From positions 1-62,815 of the forward strand of contig JAYKXP010000212.1 in assembly GCA_037176845.1 (NCBI GenBank): DNA of 62,815 bases, in the 5' to 3' direction. Position 1 is the first letter of the stretch. Each line of letters begins with the position of its first letter. Of the stretch, positions 34,606-46,080 are shown piece after piece. Both the position numbers and the translations under genes were made by a program. Below the pieces are notes generated by a model. The model was given only the letters and a program-made list of their open reading frames with translations, did no database searches and was not told the DNA's origin. This DNA is from Paramarasmius palmivorus (Eukaryota; Basidiomycota; Agaricomycetes; Agaricales; Marasmiaceae).

Positions 34606-34825
34606 TAACGGGGGAATATCGATAGCGCACGTGGTTGACAATGATCACCTTCACGGCGATTAGACGCTTTGTTATAAGTGCTTCTTGTTCGTAAGCCTTC
34701 GTAATATCGCCATAAAGCGTTGTGTGGCTCGTATACATTGTAGACGTATGTCCACCTAAACACCTGCCAAAAAAATCAGTTTTGGGGCAAGAAATAACAG
34801 GAGGGAGGAACGAACTGCGTTATCA

Positions 34826-37734
34826 ATGCGTACGGAACTTCCCGGCGCATCACGAGGGATTCAAATTCGACACGCAATTGGGGTAAAAAAATTGCTGCCT
34901 GGTCTCTTCCCCATCTCTTCCAACAAGGAACACTTCTACTGGCTCGTTATCCATGGCAGGAGGTGGGACACCTATTCTCGAGAGCCGCGGAATTTTCTGA
35001 GTTGGTTCACAGGTCTATCCAACGTAAACGACGTCGAGGATTTGCAGCGAGGTAAGCACCACCTTGTCGTCAACAGCGTCGATTGCATGACAAAGCGCAC
35101 CAATGAACAGAGTTAGATACTGCCCAGCAAAAGCTGGAAGCCCTCCTCTCCGCCCAAGATAGATTGGTCAATGATTTGGCTTCTGCGACCAACCTGACAG
35201 CCGACAAGCAAAAGGACTTGGACGACCTCAAAGGGCGACGTGCTGAGAGGGGGAAAAAGGCGTTGAAACAAAAACAAGTCCTCAAACTCGAGGCGGAGCG
35301 TGATCAGGCTCGTGCGGCACGGACTATGATAGAGAACGAAACGAGGCAGTGGAAAGAGGATCTGAGTAACGCTCAGGAGCGAGTGAAAGAGCTGATGTCG
35401 GCACTAGAAGGTACCATGTAACACCTGCCGATCTTGTCCTGGCGCTGACTTTTGTGGTAGACCTGCGAGTGTTGAAACAAACACTATACGATTCCGCCCA
35501 GGACGGTGCTGGTGACGGTATGTTCATGTTGCTATTGCACCACATCATACTCATCGGAAAACCTCTCAATAGGGCAACTACCACAGATGCCCGGAGGTCC
35601 TCCAATTAGTCAGGAGAGCGAGAGTAATGTGGTTGCACCTCGTGTTGATGGAGAAGGAGCCGGTTCCAGTGCTGAAGCTGAGGAGCCACCTATCCAGGAT
35701 CCAATCATGCCACTGATTTCCACTGGCATTGAGGTTGTGGCTGCAGGAGCTGCAGAACCTTCGGTCGCACCACAGGTTTCTGAGGACAACGTCCACTCTA
35801 TGGCGCACGCAAACATGGTCCAGCAATCGAACTTGAAGTCGCCCCGGCGCACTGTGATAGACGACGACTCCCCTAGCGAGGAGGGTACGGCCAAAAGGAA
35901 GGTGGTGGAAGAACAGGGTGACCCGGTTCATGACTTGAAAAGGCTGCGGCGGGCAAATGTGTCAGATGACGGCGAGAGTAGCCACTCGCTGCTTGACTCC
36001 AACGCAAATAGCGGGCTGAATCAGGGTGAGTTCAAGTTCAGAGTAACACGTGCCTGGTACTTACTTCCAGAGGACTAAGGTCTCAACAGGGACGTAACCT
36101 ACGTCTTCCCTGACGCTGCGAACGTGGAATTTGGAGCTGCTAATGTGGACTTTGGAGCTGCGAACGTGGACTTTGGAGCTGCGAATGTGGACTTTGGTGA
36201 GTGGTGAACTGGACAGGAAGTGGTTGTATTCATGTCTGGTAGGCACCAACGACGAGATGAACCGATGGTTGATAGAAGCGATGGGGAATGGCTTGCGTCC
36301 GCCACCTAGAGGGATAATGGAGTATCTGTCACAGGTTCCGATGTTTTCAGGAGGTCATACGGCAGGGCATGAAGAGATGAAACTGGTGAGTGTGCCTTCC
36401 TCAGGGATAGCGACAGATGATGACGATTGCGGCGCAGATTGGTGCAGGTGAAGGTCTGGGAAATGTCCACACTGATGACGGCCCCAAGAACCCGAAAAAG
36501 AAGCGTTCAAAGGGCGGAAAGGGAAAGGAGAAGGCTGTGGTCGATGAAGAGGTCGATCAAGACAGGGGGAAATCTGTCTGGGATCAGGTGGACGACCGTG
36601 AGGAGGTGAAGCCGCTTGAACCAATCGACGATGAGGATAAGGGTTGGTCTCTCCAAATTTGATCATGAGAGCCCAATACTCAACCCCATTCTAGAGAAGG
36701 AGGATGAGATCAGGGAGTGGGTGTGGGATAGCATCGATCACCCGGACTCGATGAAATCTGCGCCAAGGGGAACATACGGATACATGCAGAAGCATTCTCG
36801 TTTTGTGCCGGAGGCTGCGTATACAGCACCCGAGATTGCCAGAAAGGTTTTCGAGTCCGAAAAGGATGCTTTCAAATGCGTCGCCCATACCCGGAGTGAC
36901 AAGCAGACGAAAGCTTGGGATACGGAGTCAAACTTTATCGGAGTACCATTTGAACCTTTCCCGACAACGGTGAAGAAAAAGATTCGTTCGTACCTTCACC
37001 CGCAGAAGGGAAGGCCGATGACTCTGGAGATGGCGAGGCAGCAAGATGACGTCCGCCAGATGATTCATAGCCAGAACGAGAGACGAAGGGAATGGGGCCA
37101 AACACTCGAGTTGTCACTGGGCGTAACTGATTCAGGCCCATCGAATATCGACAATTTGATGGCCATGTCGAATGCAGCAGGTACCAGTGCACCCATAGAG
37201 CGTGACGAATATGGCAGAGACGTCAGGGCGATGGATTGTGGGTGTGATACTCGTCGGGCGATAGGTTGGATGGCACTGTGGAAGATGGGGAGACTCAGTT
37301 CGACGACTCATCCGGGAAAGAGAATGGGCGGTGACGATACCTTCTTGAGTACCCTGCACCGCGATATGGTCCTGGAAGCCTTGGAGGGGTTAGGAAAGGT
37401 ACACGTGGAGGATCTCTATACTCACGAGCTAGAGGACGACCCAGATATTCCAGGAAAACATCGCTACCGCAAAAAAAATCCGATGGAAAGGCTATGTAAA
37501 CAGGCCTATCGAGTGTTTGACGACATGCGCATGTTGGCAAGCCGAGGAACGCCTGTTCCTCCTGGCTACGAGGTCTTAGGAGCGTTTTTGGGTTTGGAAA
37601 ATGTCGAGGTGAAAGGAGCTGAGGCTAAAGAGGGAGAAATGGAGCCAATGTGTATATTGGATGAGCAGCAGAAGGCATATTTGGCTGCTTGTGCTGGAAG
37701 TATGCAGCAGAGCCGTGGTGATGACGTTTGTTGA
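34826..37734 (+). CDS. Large hypothetical protein, 851 aa, eight exons, coiled coil plus C-terminal domain
   Basis: The exons are 34826-35051, 35117-35410, 35461-35517, 35573-36025, 36080-36196, 36243-36385, 36417-36642 and 36695-37734; all junctions keep frame (851 codons plus stop). Residues ~75-175 form a charged coiled coil (LTADKQKDLDDLKGRRAERG). An acidic/Ser region follows, with KRKVVEEQGD...LKRLRRA. A short repeat of GAANVDF occurs three to four times (exon 5), then a basic, Lys-rich linker (NPKKKRSKGGKGKEK). The last ~350 residues look like a folded helical domain (WDSIDHP...KHSRFVP, GWMALWKMGRL, NPMERLCKQAYRVFDDM). I recognise no family. An apparent frame change near 36,642 is resolved by a 52-nt intron with a GTTGGT donor and a TTCTAG acceptor. 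Confidence 0.7.
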
Positions 37735-37861
37735 TGCGTTCCTTTGTACATAATTACTCTTCATCACTGAACGAATTGGAATCACTATACCCATCTCTAC
37801 TTCTCTCATCTTGCCACTTCCCATAATAGTCCATGTCGATGCCTAACCTGGTTATCATGAC

Positions 37862-37877
37862 GAGCGACTAGTCGCTC
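37862..37877. repeat. Perfect 16-bp palindrome GAGCGACTAGTCGCTC
   Basis: This perfect inverted repeat lies in the 245-bp spacer between the 851-aa gene and the next gene, about 100 bp upstream of the latter's ATG. It could be a protein-binding site in that promoter. Nothing else supports this. Confidence 0.6.
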
Positions 37878-37979
37878 ATCACAATACGTTTCGAGCACAG
37901 CGACCAGCCGCCCACTTCGCCACAGGTATCCTTCCGATTTCGAACGAGATTCCTCGTCAACGTTGCCATTCGCCTCAAC

Positions 37980-38855
37980 ATGATTCGCTCTTTGCTAGAT
38001 ATCAGACCAAATTTTCCAATCTCCCGCCACCGAACTCGAACCGGAAATCTACCACCGAGAACTGCAGAGGGAAAAATAGAGGGTGATGAGACAATGGCGA
38101 TGCGTCATGCCCATGGTCGTGGTCGGTCGTTGCTGGATTGCCCTGATACGGACAACTTGGTTGAGATTCAAAATGCGTACCTCGATTTTAGCGTGAATCA
38201 TCCTCGTTTGGTGTGTTGCAGCCCTCTTAGGCATTGGCATTGAACTGACAGGTACTACAGGGATTCCCACATTCAGTCGATTGCCTTTACTGGGGCCGTC
38301 TTTGTACAGGACCTCGCAAGGTGGTAGTTCCCCTGCAGGAGCGCTGGTCTGAACCAAAGAAGATGTTTCAAAACCTTTTGATTTGGCATTGGCTGCTATT
38401 CCACGATGATGAGGACGAGATTCGGCGAGGTGATCTGCTCACTCGAGAGGAGGCCACTCGACTCAAAGTCCAGTACACCATATTCTATTATCGGCAAGAC
38501 CACCCGCTCATTCGAGAGGAACTCGACCTGAATACCCTGTGGTATGCGTCCACCGCACAACGACAAAGGATTTACGGGCCGTTGTTGGTTTTCAAGCACG
38601 AGCTCACCACAAATCTGCCGGTTTCCCTGGACATTCGTGAGGCTCAAGCGGTTGCATGGAACATTGAGTGAGTTCTTGTGTTCGCAAGCGAGTGCAAACC
38701 ATTGACAGCTGGTGTATAGGCGTTTCATAGAGGCGATGTCAGTCAAGCGCAAGGAGAGGAGAGAAAGCTCTGAGGAAGTGCCGGATGAAGCAAAGGACAC
38801 CCATGGCGAGATAGTTGCAGTGGACAACGGTGGTATAGCGGCCAAAAGAGAGTGA
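37980..38855 (+). CDS. Hypothetical 257-aa protein, three exons
   Basis: The model joins 37980-38210, 38261-38667 and 38720-38855 with GT-AG introns of 50 and 52 nt, in frame (257 residues). The N-terminus is Arg-rich; the central part is compact and Trp/Leu-rich (LLIWHWLLFHDDEDEIRRGD, QYTIFYYRQDHPLIREELD); the C-terminus is charged (KRKERRESSEEVPDEAKD). No signal peptide or membrane segment is seen. The family is unknown to me. It faces the second F-box-like gene tail-to-tail with 144 bp between them. Confidence 0.65.
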
Positions 38856-38999
38856 TGTACGTTTTATTACACAATATCATTTGCGTTTCATCGTTGAATA
38901 CGGGTGGTTGTGTTTTTGAAGGCAGAATGTATTGTAGGGTTCTACGAAATGTCCTTTACAAAATAGAGAAAGTCAAACATTCGGACTATTTAATCCCGT

Positions 39000-40268
39000 T
39001 CATTCGTTATCCTCGACCCACTGGTACTGGTAGATGCTTGGATCCAGCCCCAGACGCATGAGCATCTGAACAAGCATTGGGTGTAGCGGGCTAGGGTTGT
39101 CCAACGCTGTATACGGTCCGCTTCGACGTTCTATCCAAGTCAAATGACGGATGGGTGTCCGAGAGCGTGAAAGAACTCTCTCTAAGGCGTGGACAAATCC
39201 AGGAGTTATTGACCCACTCTCATGTGCCCACTCGATGGATAGCGTGGTGAGTCTGGGTGCCTGGAGGCTGCGTATGATGGTATTGATCCCAGAGTCGGGG
39301 AAATGATTCACATGCAGCTCCAAACACTGGAGCTTGTTGAGAGTGATGCATTGGGAGGACACGGTGTTTGTTGAGGGGTATGATGGTGCCGAATGCACCA
39401 GCACCAAGCGCTGCAGGGAAGGAAATGTGGGAAGTATGTGTTGCAATCCGTGGGGGCAACAGGAAAGCTGGAGCGATGAAATCAAAGGGAGTACTGCTTT
39501 GAGAGAGGTTGCTTCATAATCAATCCATGCAGGGATACGGATTGTGAGGTTTCCTGCGAATCGTCGCGTTGCAAGGATGTCCAAGAAGCGTACAACGCTC
39601 CAGCCATCAGCGGCACGACGAGTGCAGATTTCGAAATTCTGCAATGACGATTGGGTGAAGATGGATCGGTTGAGTCCTCGTGTAACGATGAAGTCGGCAA
39701 TGGTGGCGCATTCGCGGGCAAGGAGCCGGAGAGATTGAAGATGGTGTTGCAAAATCAGGCCAATGCAGGGGCAGAGACCATCTGCTCGATGGTTCTTTGT
39801 GGCATCCTGGTAGCCGTTGGCATTGACCAGGGTAATTGTTAAGGAGAGGGGTCGTTCACCTGCGCAGCTGAGAACAAATCCAAGAAAGGACAGATCGTTG
39901 TCGCTGTGATGGTGGCAGGCACGGGGCATTGTCAGGGATAATGTGGTGAAATTGGCAGAGTTGTTGAGCATGGCAACACGGAAATTATGAGATACGTGCA
40001 CCAGGTCAAGATATGTACGATTTTCACGAGGTGGAGAAGGTGCTAGGGGATTCGGGATGACGATTTTTGGTGGAAGCGCGAGGGAAATGATTTGATCCAG
40101 AATTTCTGGAGGAACTCGATCGACAGGTGCGGGCACGGTTGGTTGGGTATTTAGACTTTAAAAATGAACAATTGGTCAGTAGAATGTTGTGTAGGGGTGA
40201 GGGGAGAAGCAATAAAAATATACTCACCCTGTGGGTACTGCAGTCACGTTTGACAATGTGGAATTCAT
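39000..40268 (-). CDS. F-box-like / leucine-rich protein 2 (398 aa)
   Basis: The model is complement of 40228-40268 and 39000-40155. A 41-nt first exon carries the ATG and is spliced across a 72-nt intron to the long exon, which itself lacks an early ATG; the result is 398 residues. The F-box-like start is VPPEILDQIISLALPPK, followed by His/Cys/Leu-rich repeats (LPLISSLQLSCCPHGLQHIL, LNKLQCLELHVNHF, APRLTTLSIEWAHE). It ends in LGLDPSIYQYQW, which matches the C-terminus of the third paralogue (GMELSKYQYRW). All three paralogues sit next to the subterminal arrays. Confidence 0.75.
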
Positions 40269-40834
40269 ACTCAAGATCGGAACGAAGGCTGGTGAGCTAA
40301 ATGAGTGTATGTCTATGGAATGCTTGTTATGGATCATACCTGTTTTTTGGGGGGAGTGATTTGCTAGGGCGTTGATTGCTGGCTACGAGTGGAATGTGGA
40401 AGAGATCGGAGCTGAGCGGAGATCACGTTACATTGTTTGATCTGTGAACAAGTTACAAGCTACATTAATTCTGTGTTATAATCCCCCCAAAAAAATGGCA
40501 GACGGTCTTGTTTGCATGGAAATCACTTTGTAAGGTGTTGTGGCCACTGTGGAGATCGGAGGGGTAATTATACGACTCGGATCAAAGACAGCGTATCACC
40601 GCTGATCAAGGTAGTCAGCGTGATTACGCTGACCAGGATCGGCGCCATTACGCTCAGTCACGAATCGGAATGGCGGGTTGGTAAGAGAAGAATGCAATTT
40701 TGAAGGGGTCGAACTGCAAGGGTAGACTCAAAATTCTATCTCGATGCGTGTGAATAAAAACGGCTAAAAGACTCATAATTATAGATAGATACATGTAAAT
40801 ACAAAACGGATAACGGACTGTTCTTGTGCAACCG
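40269..40834. other. Spacer between F-box-like genes, with a small outlier of the CAGCG array
   Basis: Between 40,585 and 40,665 there are four CAGCG/CGCTGA-type words (for example GTCAGCGTGATTACGCTGAC), like the large right array 2 kb away. The rest holds no gene I can support; frames in it are short. Confidence 0.6.
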
Positions 40835-42157
40835 TTATTCTGACAGTTGGCCGTTGTCAGGGTAAGAGCCCCATGCATTGCTAGAGTCCCATTCCGATAC
40901 TGCGGCTTCATCTGCGTCGGTTCTCCACCACGGTTCAAATCCGGTCCACCTGTATTGATATTTGGATAATTCCATTCCAGTACGGGTGAGCAGGTGTAAG
41001 AATCGGTCGGAATCGTATATGGTGCTGACGTCGTGGTTTTCAAATTGAAAGATGGAGAGCGTGGTGCGAACGTTATGAAGTAGAAACCGCAGGCCTTCGC
41101 AAAAACACTCGCTTTCGGTAGGAGAGGACGAGTGATGCCATTCAATGGTCAATGTCCGGAGGGCTGGTGCACGGAGATGGGTGAGTGAGTCCTGAAGATG
41201 GAGAGAGGGGTCGAGAGTGACCCCAATGATCAATTCTCGGAGTGATGGCAAGTTGACATTGCCACGAGACCACCGAGTGCTGTCTACAAGCCAAGAGGTG
41301 CGCTGCGTTATCTGCAGCTGCACTGACTCTAAATTTGGGAGGCGAGCAAGGGTTGGCAGGATGCCGAGGGCGCTGGTGTACATGTGGAGATTTGTTATGT
41401 GAGGGAGTTGGGGGTGTAGAGGAACAAATTGTAGTCGTGGAGACCATCCCCAGTTGCCGGTGTGGAGCGTACCGCTGATTGGGCGTTGAGAAAGGATTGT
41501 GAGGAATTGGGAGAAATCTTCGCCGCCGTCCCCATTGCTCACGGCGGTTTCGAGTTTGTTAAGGAAATGAAAGACGCAAGGGGGAAGGTCGTTTTCGATA
41601 AAATTACAGAAAGAGTCGAATCCGTGACAAGTCACAAGTTTCAACATGGTCCATGGGCGTCGGAGAAGGACTTCGAGGCACGGGCACTTTGGCCAATTTT
41701 GATGGAGGTTGGTGAGGCTGTAAGGGTGTATGCCACCGTCTGGTTCATCCCGTAAAAATTCCTCGTCCTCATCTGATATGTCCCAATCGCTGGTGGACCC
41801 TTCGTCTGACCTTTGGTCGGGGCTCCAAGGTACCATGTCGAACAGAAGCTCTAGGGGAAATAGAGCATGGTTGACGAGGAAAGAAAGAAATTGGATTTGT
41901 CATTCGCTGTGACGACAGGAATCAGGGGTTGTGGATATCCAGGTGTCGATTGTGATTTTGTGGAAGGGGGCGGTAAATAGGGTGATAATGCGAATCCGTT
42001 TGCTGGTGCGCAAAAGCGCATCTAATTCACGGCAAACGGCAAAGGTATCCTGGTGAATGGAATAGAATTCCGGGAGTACATTGGCGATTATCTGGTCGAG
42101 GACTTCGTTGGGAATAAATAAAGAAGGTTGTAAGGAGCATGTTTGAGTGGATGACAT
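40835..42157 (-). pseudogene. F-box-like protein 3 with one in-frame TGA
   Basis: One frame runs from ATG 42,157 to the stop near 40,835 (441 codons) with a single interruption, TGA at 41,900-41,902 (codon 86). The sequence on both sides aligns with paralogue 1 without a gap: CRHSE-stop-QIQFLSFLVNHALF against CPHLRR-YQQYLAFLVHHARF, and the paralogue has CGA (Arg) at the stop position. The N-terminus has the F-box-like FIPNEVLDQIIANVLPEF; the C-terminus ends in a Trp-rich and acidic tail. A single C-to-T change explains the stop. Read-through or a sequence error is possible, but a recent nonsense mutation is the simplest reading. Confidence 0.75.
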
Positions 42158-42594
42158 GATGAATGGGGCGAATGAGGATTCCTGGTTGCAAGTTTGGAAT
42201 AGAGAACTGGAAGGTATGAGTCAGAGGCGAGATGGTGGTGGTACCGATAAGCAAGCTGCGTCGAGTGATTGGACAGACGAAACATTCATAGAGGCCGTCT
42301 CCGTGACTGCTTGCTGAGACGATACGAACAACATTGAATCGAGTAGGTTAAAATTGTGTGGATAATCCCATGTAACAAGTACTTAATGGCACATTTCAAA
42401 AATGGTTCAATTGGATCTGGTGCTGCTGTGGTCCCAATTGCATGACAATAAGGCGGGTATTCAGGATCTCAAAAGTGGAACTGGAAGTGTGAATGGCAGT
42501 GCATGAAAGGTCAATTGGATGCTAGGTGGTGAAGAGTCACCCTGGACTGTCATTGCAATGGTGAAAAATTTTACAGGGCAATAATCCTGATTCT

Positions 42595-44470
42595 GCGATA
42601 CCCATACTGCCATATCGGTCGGCTGTGCCGATTTGTCCGGCATATCCTCGCCGATATGGACATCGAGCGATATAACGCTGGCAGTACTGTGTCGGCTTGT
42701 ACACAGCGTGATATCGCCAGCGGATCTACGTCGAGACAAGTCAGCGTTGAAACGCTGAGTGCGTGTATAATTGAACTCACCGAATATACGCGGTATGGAG
42801 GCCTCGCTATAGAATGCGATGATAGTCTGGGGTTGCCGTGTACGCATCGAGTAGACGCCAAGCATTTGGAGGTAGTGTGGTCAGCAATTGTACGCTGACT
42901 GAATGGAGTGTGGTGTCGAGAGCGAATAAACGCTGAGTGTAGACACCAAATGTCGTTGATCGTGATTAGATGCCGAGTATGGGTTGATTGTAGCCAGCGA
43001 GGTAACGCTGGGCGGGAAGTGGAGTGGACAGCGGACATACGCTGAGTGAACCAGTGTGCTGTAGCCAGCGATGAGTCACTGACAGATTGATCCATTGTGA
43101 CAACGATGAGACGCCGAGTATAAAGATGATGTAGTCAGCGATTGGACGCTGAGTGGCAATGTGGGGATGCTGACAGCGACTGACAGCGAGTAAACGCAGA
43201 GTGGGAAGTTGGTCATCTCGACAGCGATGAGACACGGATTTTGAACTGTGGTTTGGCCAGCGTTGGGTGTGCGGAGAACGTCATGTATGTAGCGATGCAA
43301 AGCTGAGTGAGAAGGTGGTGACATGGACAGCGTCGAGAGCGAAGATACGCTGAGTAGGAAGGTGGTGATATTGACAGCGATGAGACGCTGAGAGGGAAGG
43401 TGGTAATATTGACAGCGATGAGACGCTGAGAGGGAAGGTGGTGACATGGTCAGCGATGAGACGCTGAGTCGGAAGGTGGTGATGTTGCCAGCGATGAGAC
43501 GCTGAGTCGGAAGGTGGTGATGTTGCCAGCGATGAGACGCTGAGTCGGAAGGTAGTGACATGGTCAGCGTCTCAATGCTGAGTCGTAAAGTGATGATGTT
43601 GCCAGCGATGAGACGCTGAGTAGGTCGGAAGGCGGTGACATGGTCAGCGTTGAGACGCTGAGTCGGAAGGTGAGGTGACGTAGTAAGCGAAGATACGCTG
43701 AGTAGGAAGGTGATACATGGTGAGCGATGAGACGCTGAGAGGAAAGGTGATGATGTTGCCAGCGATGAGACGCTTAGTAGGAAGGTGGTGATGTTGTCAG
43801 CGATGAGACGCTGAGTAGGAAGGTAGTGACATGGTCAGCATTGAGACGCTGAGTCGTAAAGTGATGATGTTGCCAGCGTCTCATCGCTGAGTCGGAAGGT
43901 GATACATGGTCAGCGTTGAGACGCTGGGACGGATAGTCGTAGTAGCGAGGGGAGGTCTATTGTAGCCAGCGATGAGACCCCCAGTGTAAAGAACGTGACG
44001 TGTTGCGAGCGACGCTACGCTGATGGGAGGTGGTGAGGTGGACAGTGATGATACGCCGAGTATGAAGGTGGTGAGTTAAGCGGACGTCGACGTTATCATG
44101 GATAGCGAAGAGAGGCTGAGATAGACGGGGATTATTCGCTGACACTGAGGTGGGAAGTCATGATGCAAAGGGCGTGTTAGCGCTGGCCTATGGAGATGGT
44201 TACCAGCGATCCATCGCTGAGGCCTGTGGTTGAGATTGCCAGGAGTCTCGAAGGTCAAAGCATTGGTTATTGAGCGTATGGACACGGAGGAATGCGTTTA
44301 TGACCAGGGTGGTATTGCCGACCATGAATAAACACTGAATGGATCATATCAAGCTCTGAATTAGTATATATAGTGACTGTACTCACCGTAACATCTGCAT
44401 CTAACGGACTCAGCGACAAGACGCGGAGTTCTGGCTTGAAGGGCTCAGCGTTCTCTCGCTGACAGTTGTC
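42595..44470 (-). repeat. Right subterminal array of CAGCG-N6-CGCTG motifs, 38-bp period
   Basis: This is a 1.9-kb array. In the most regular part (43,320-43,920) the unit is CCAGCGATGAGACGCTGAGT followed by CGGAAGGTGGTGATGTTG, 38 bp in total, repeated more than ten times with drift towards the ends of the array. The palindromic core is the same as in the left array, and the spacers are the reverse complement in character (purine-rich here, pyrimidine-rich on the left). Minus-strand open frames through the array read the repeats and are not genes. Confidence 0.9.
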
Positions 44471-44667
44471 ATAAAGGTTTCTTTCATAATTGATAGTTTA
44501 CAAAATTGATCATTTGTTCCCACGACCTTATGCCCTGTACACTGCAACTGCCCGGCGCGGTATCCCTTTCCTACCACGCTCGGTAGCTTTTGCGGTCACT
44601 GTCCTAGGCGGCTGCCCCCATATACTTGTGCATTTAATTTGATATATGCATATTGAAGTCAGTTGTG

Positions 44668-46080
44668 GATGGATTTCCTTCAAACCTGGATATATTCTTA
44701 ACTGATTTTTCACCCTGAATTCGATTTTGAGGTTCCCCAAGCCCCCAGATCAACCCCTGCAATACTACATTCATAGTACATGTTTTCTGTAATTGTGCAG
44801 GATTTGATTAGTCTGGTATATGGATTCCTGTCATGGGATTCATGGAGGCAATTGATATTCCTGTTCTATGCATAGTGAAAGGTCTCTCATTCATTTTTGG
44901 TGATTTTAGGAGCAATCCCCATGCTCCAGTACAAAAAAACCCCTAAAAATGCGATTTTTTATGTATTTTTTATGTAGCAACATACAGATGTATTCAAAAA
45001 ATGTCCTTTCATAGTAGAAAAGTGTATTTTGGGTGCCTGAACTCGATTCTGAACTCCCCTTGGTGCTGGGATGCTTCCCTGAGGTGCTATTCATGTGTTA
45101 CTGCCTGTGATACATAACTGTACAATACATTGGATTGAACAAGGTGTTGCACATACAGGAGTGCTTGGGCAAGTATATATTCATCATCTATACACCCTAG
45201 AGTGGGTTATGAACAAGAATTAGCCCATTCCAATCATTCCCTGTGGTATAGTATTACCAATGTCCAAAAAAAGCGAATTTAGCTGTAATAAATCTGGAAA
45301 AATAGGCAGCTCTCCAGGATTGTAAACGAGGCAAGGGGACATATATATCATCTCTGATTCACAATATCTAAGCCCTAGCTGCACTACATCCCATCCTGTA
45401 ATTTTATTCCCCCAATTTCGGAGATTTTCAGTATTTTTGATATTTAAGCACCATTATCCCACTAATCTATGTACTATTTAGTGTCCCCAGGCTTGTATTT
45501 AATGTATCTAGGTCCTACAACTTACCCCATGTCAATATCTGGCCTGTAGCCCAAGATCCAACAGGCCATTTTCCTGAATTACCATATTTGGACCGCTTTT
45601 TTTGCATTCCCCTGCCCCCCAATTGCAGGAGCATGCTTTTGGAACATATTGGAACATATTCCCTCAAAAATGCGATTTTTATAGCCCCCCAGCATGCCCC
45701 AATAGCCCCCCAATGCATTGATTCCAGGTGGAAAATAGTGAGGTAAGGCCACCTTCCATTTTGGGAAGCCAAAAGCGGAGTAGGGAGGCACCCAGATGAT
45801 GTCAGGAGGTGTGGGAATAATTTTTCCGCAAAAAAAGCGCCCAAAAAGCGCACTGTTACATCATGGAAAGAGCACCTTCCTTTTTGGGATGCCAAAAGCG
45901 GTGTGGGAATATCTCCAGATCTCAAAAAAGCGGCCTGTTCCCTTTCCAGAAGGTGTGGGAATGATCCTTCCCTATTTGGAAGCACCCAAAGCGGACAGTA
46001 CCTCTTATCTGCCTTGATTACTTGTCTCCGACTTTTGCAAAAGCCCTTGTCACAGATTATTGCAAAAGTCGTTCTGATAA
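44668..46080 (-). repeat. Right terminal inverted repeat, 1.4 kb
   Basis: Reverse complement of 20,046-21,454. The outer end reads ...GTCGTTCTGATAA at 46,080. The identity ends abruptly at the inner side near 44,668, with weak similarity a little further in. The flanking 8 bp on the two sides of the element (TGCGATAG and CTGTCAGT) are not the same. Confidence 0.9.

Larger units (their letters stand above)
20046..46080. mobile_element. Giant (26.0 kb) KDZ-type transposon with long TIRs and about ten genes
   Basis: The stretch is bounded by near-identical 1.4-kb sequences in inverted orientation (20,046-21,454 and 44,668-46,080). Inside each arm lies a long array of CAGCG...CGCTG motifs, again mirror-imaged. 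Inside each array lie F-box-like paralogues (one on the left pointing inward, two on the right pointing inward). The centre encodes an apparently intact KDZ transposase on the minus strand plus six other spliceable genes. This mirror symmetry at three levels is the main reason for treating it as one element rather than two unrelated inverted repeats. The outer ends begin TTATCAGAACGACTTTTGC, perhaps with AG in front. I found no matching target-site duplication. Confidence 0.75.

Noticed and set aside
36600..36700. Programmed frameshift or sequence error in the 851-aa gene
   Set aside because: A normal-length intron (36,643-36,694) restores the frame exactly, so no frameshift is needed.
41900..41902. 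TGA recoding (read-through or selenocysteine)
   Set aside because: No conserved stem-loop is visible, the paralogue has Arg (CGA), and the other two TGA sites lie in unrelated proteins, one of which is already broken by an LTR.
42571..43561. Long minus-strand frames in the right array
   Set aside because: They are translations of the CAGCG repeat, with repetitive Ser/Arg/His peptides and no independent support.
42595..44470. CRISPR-like appearance of the regular 38-bp array
   Set aside because: Spacers are themselves repeated and degenerate, the core drifts, no cas genes occur, and the DNA is eukaryotic. It is a subterminal tandem array.
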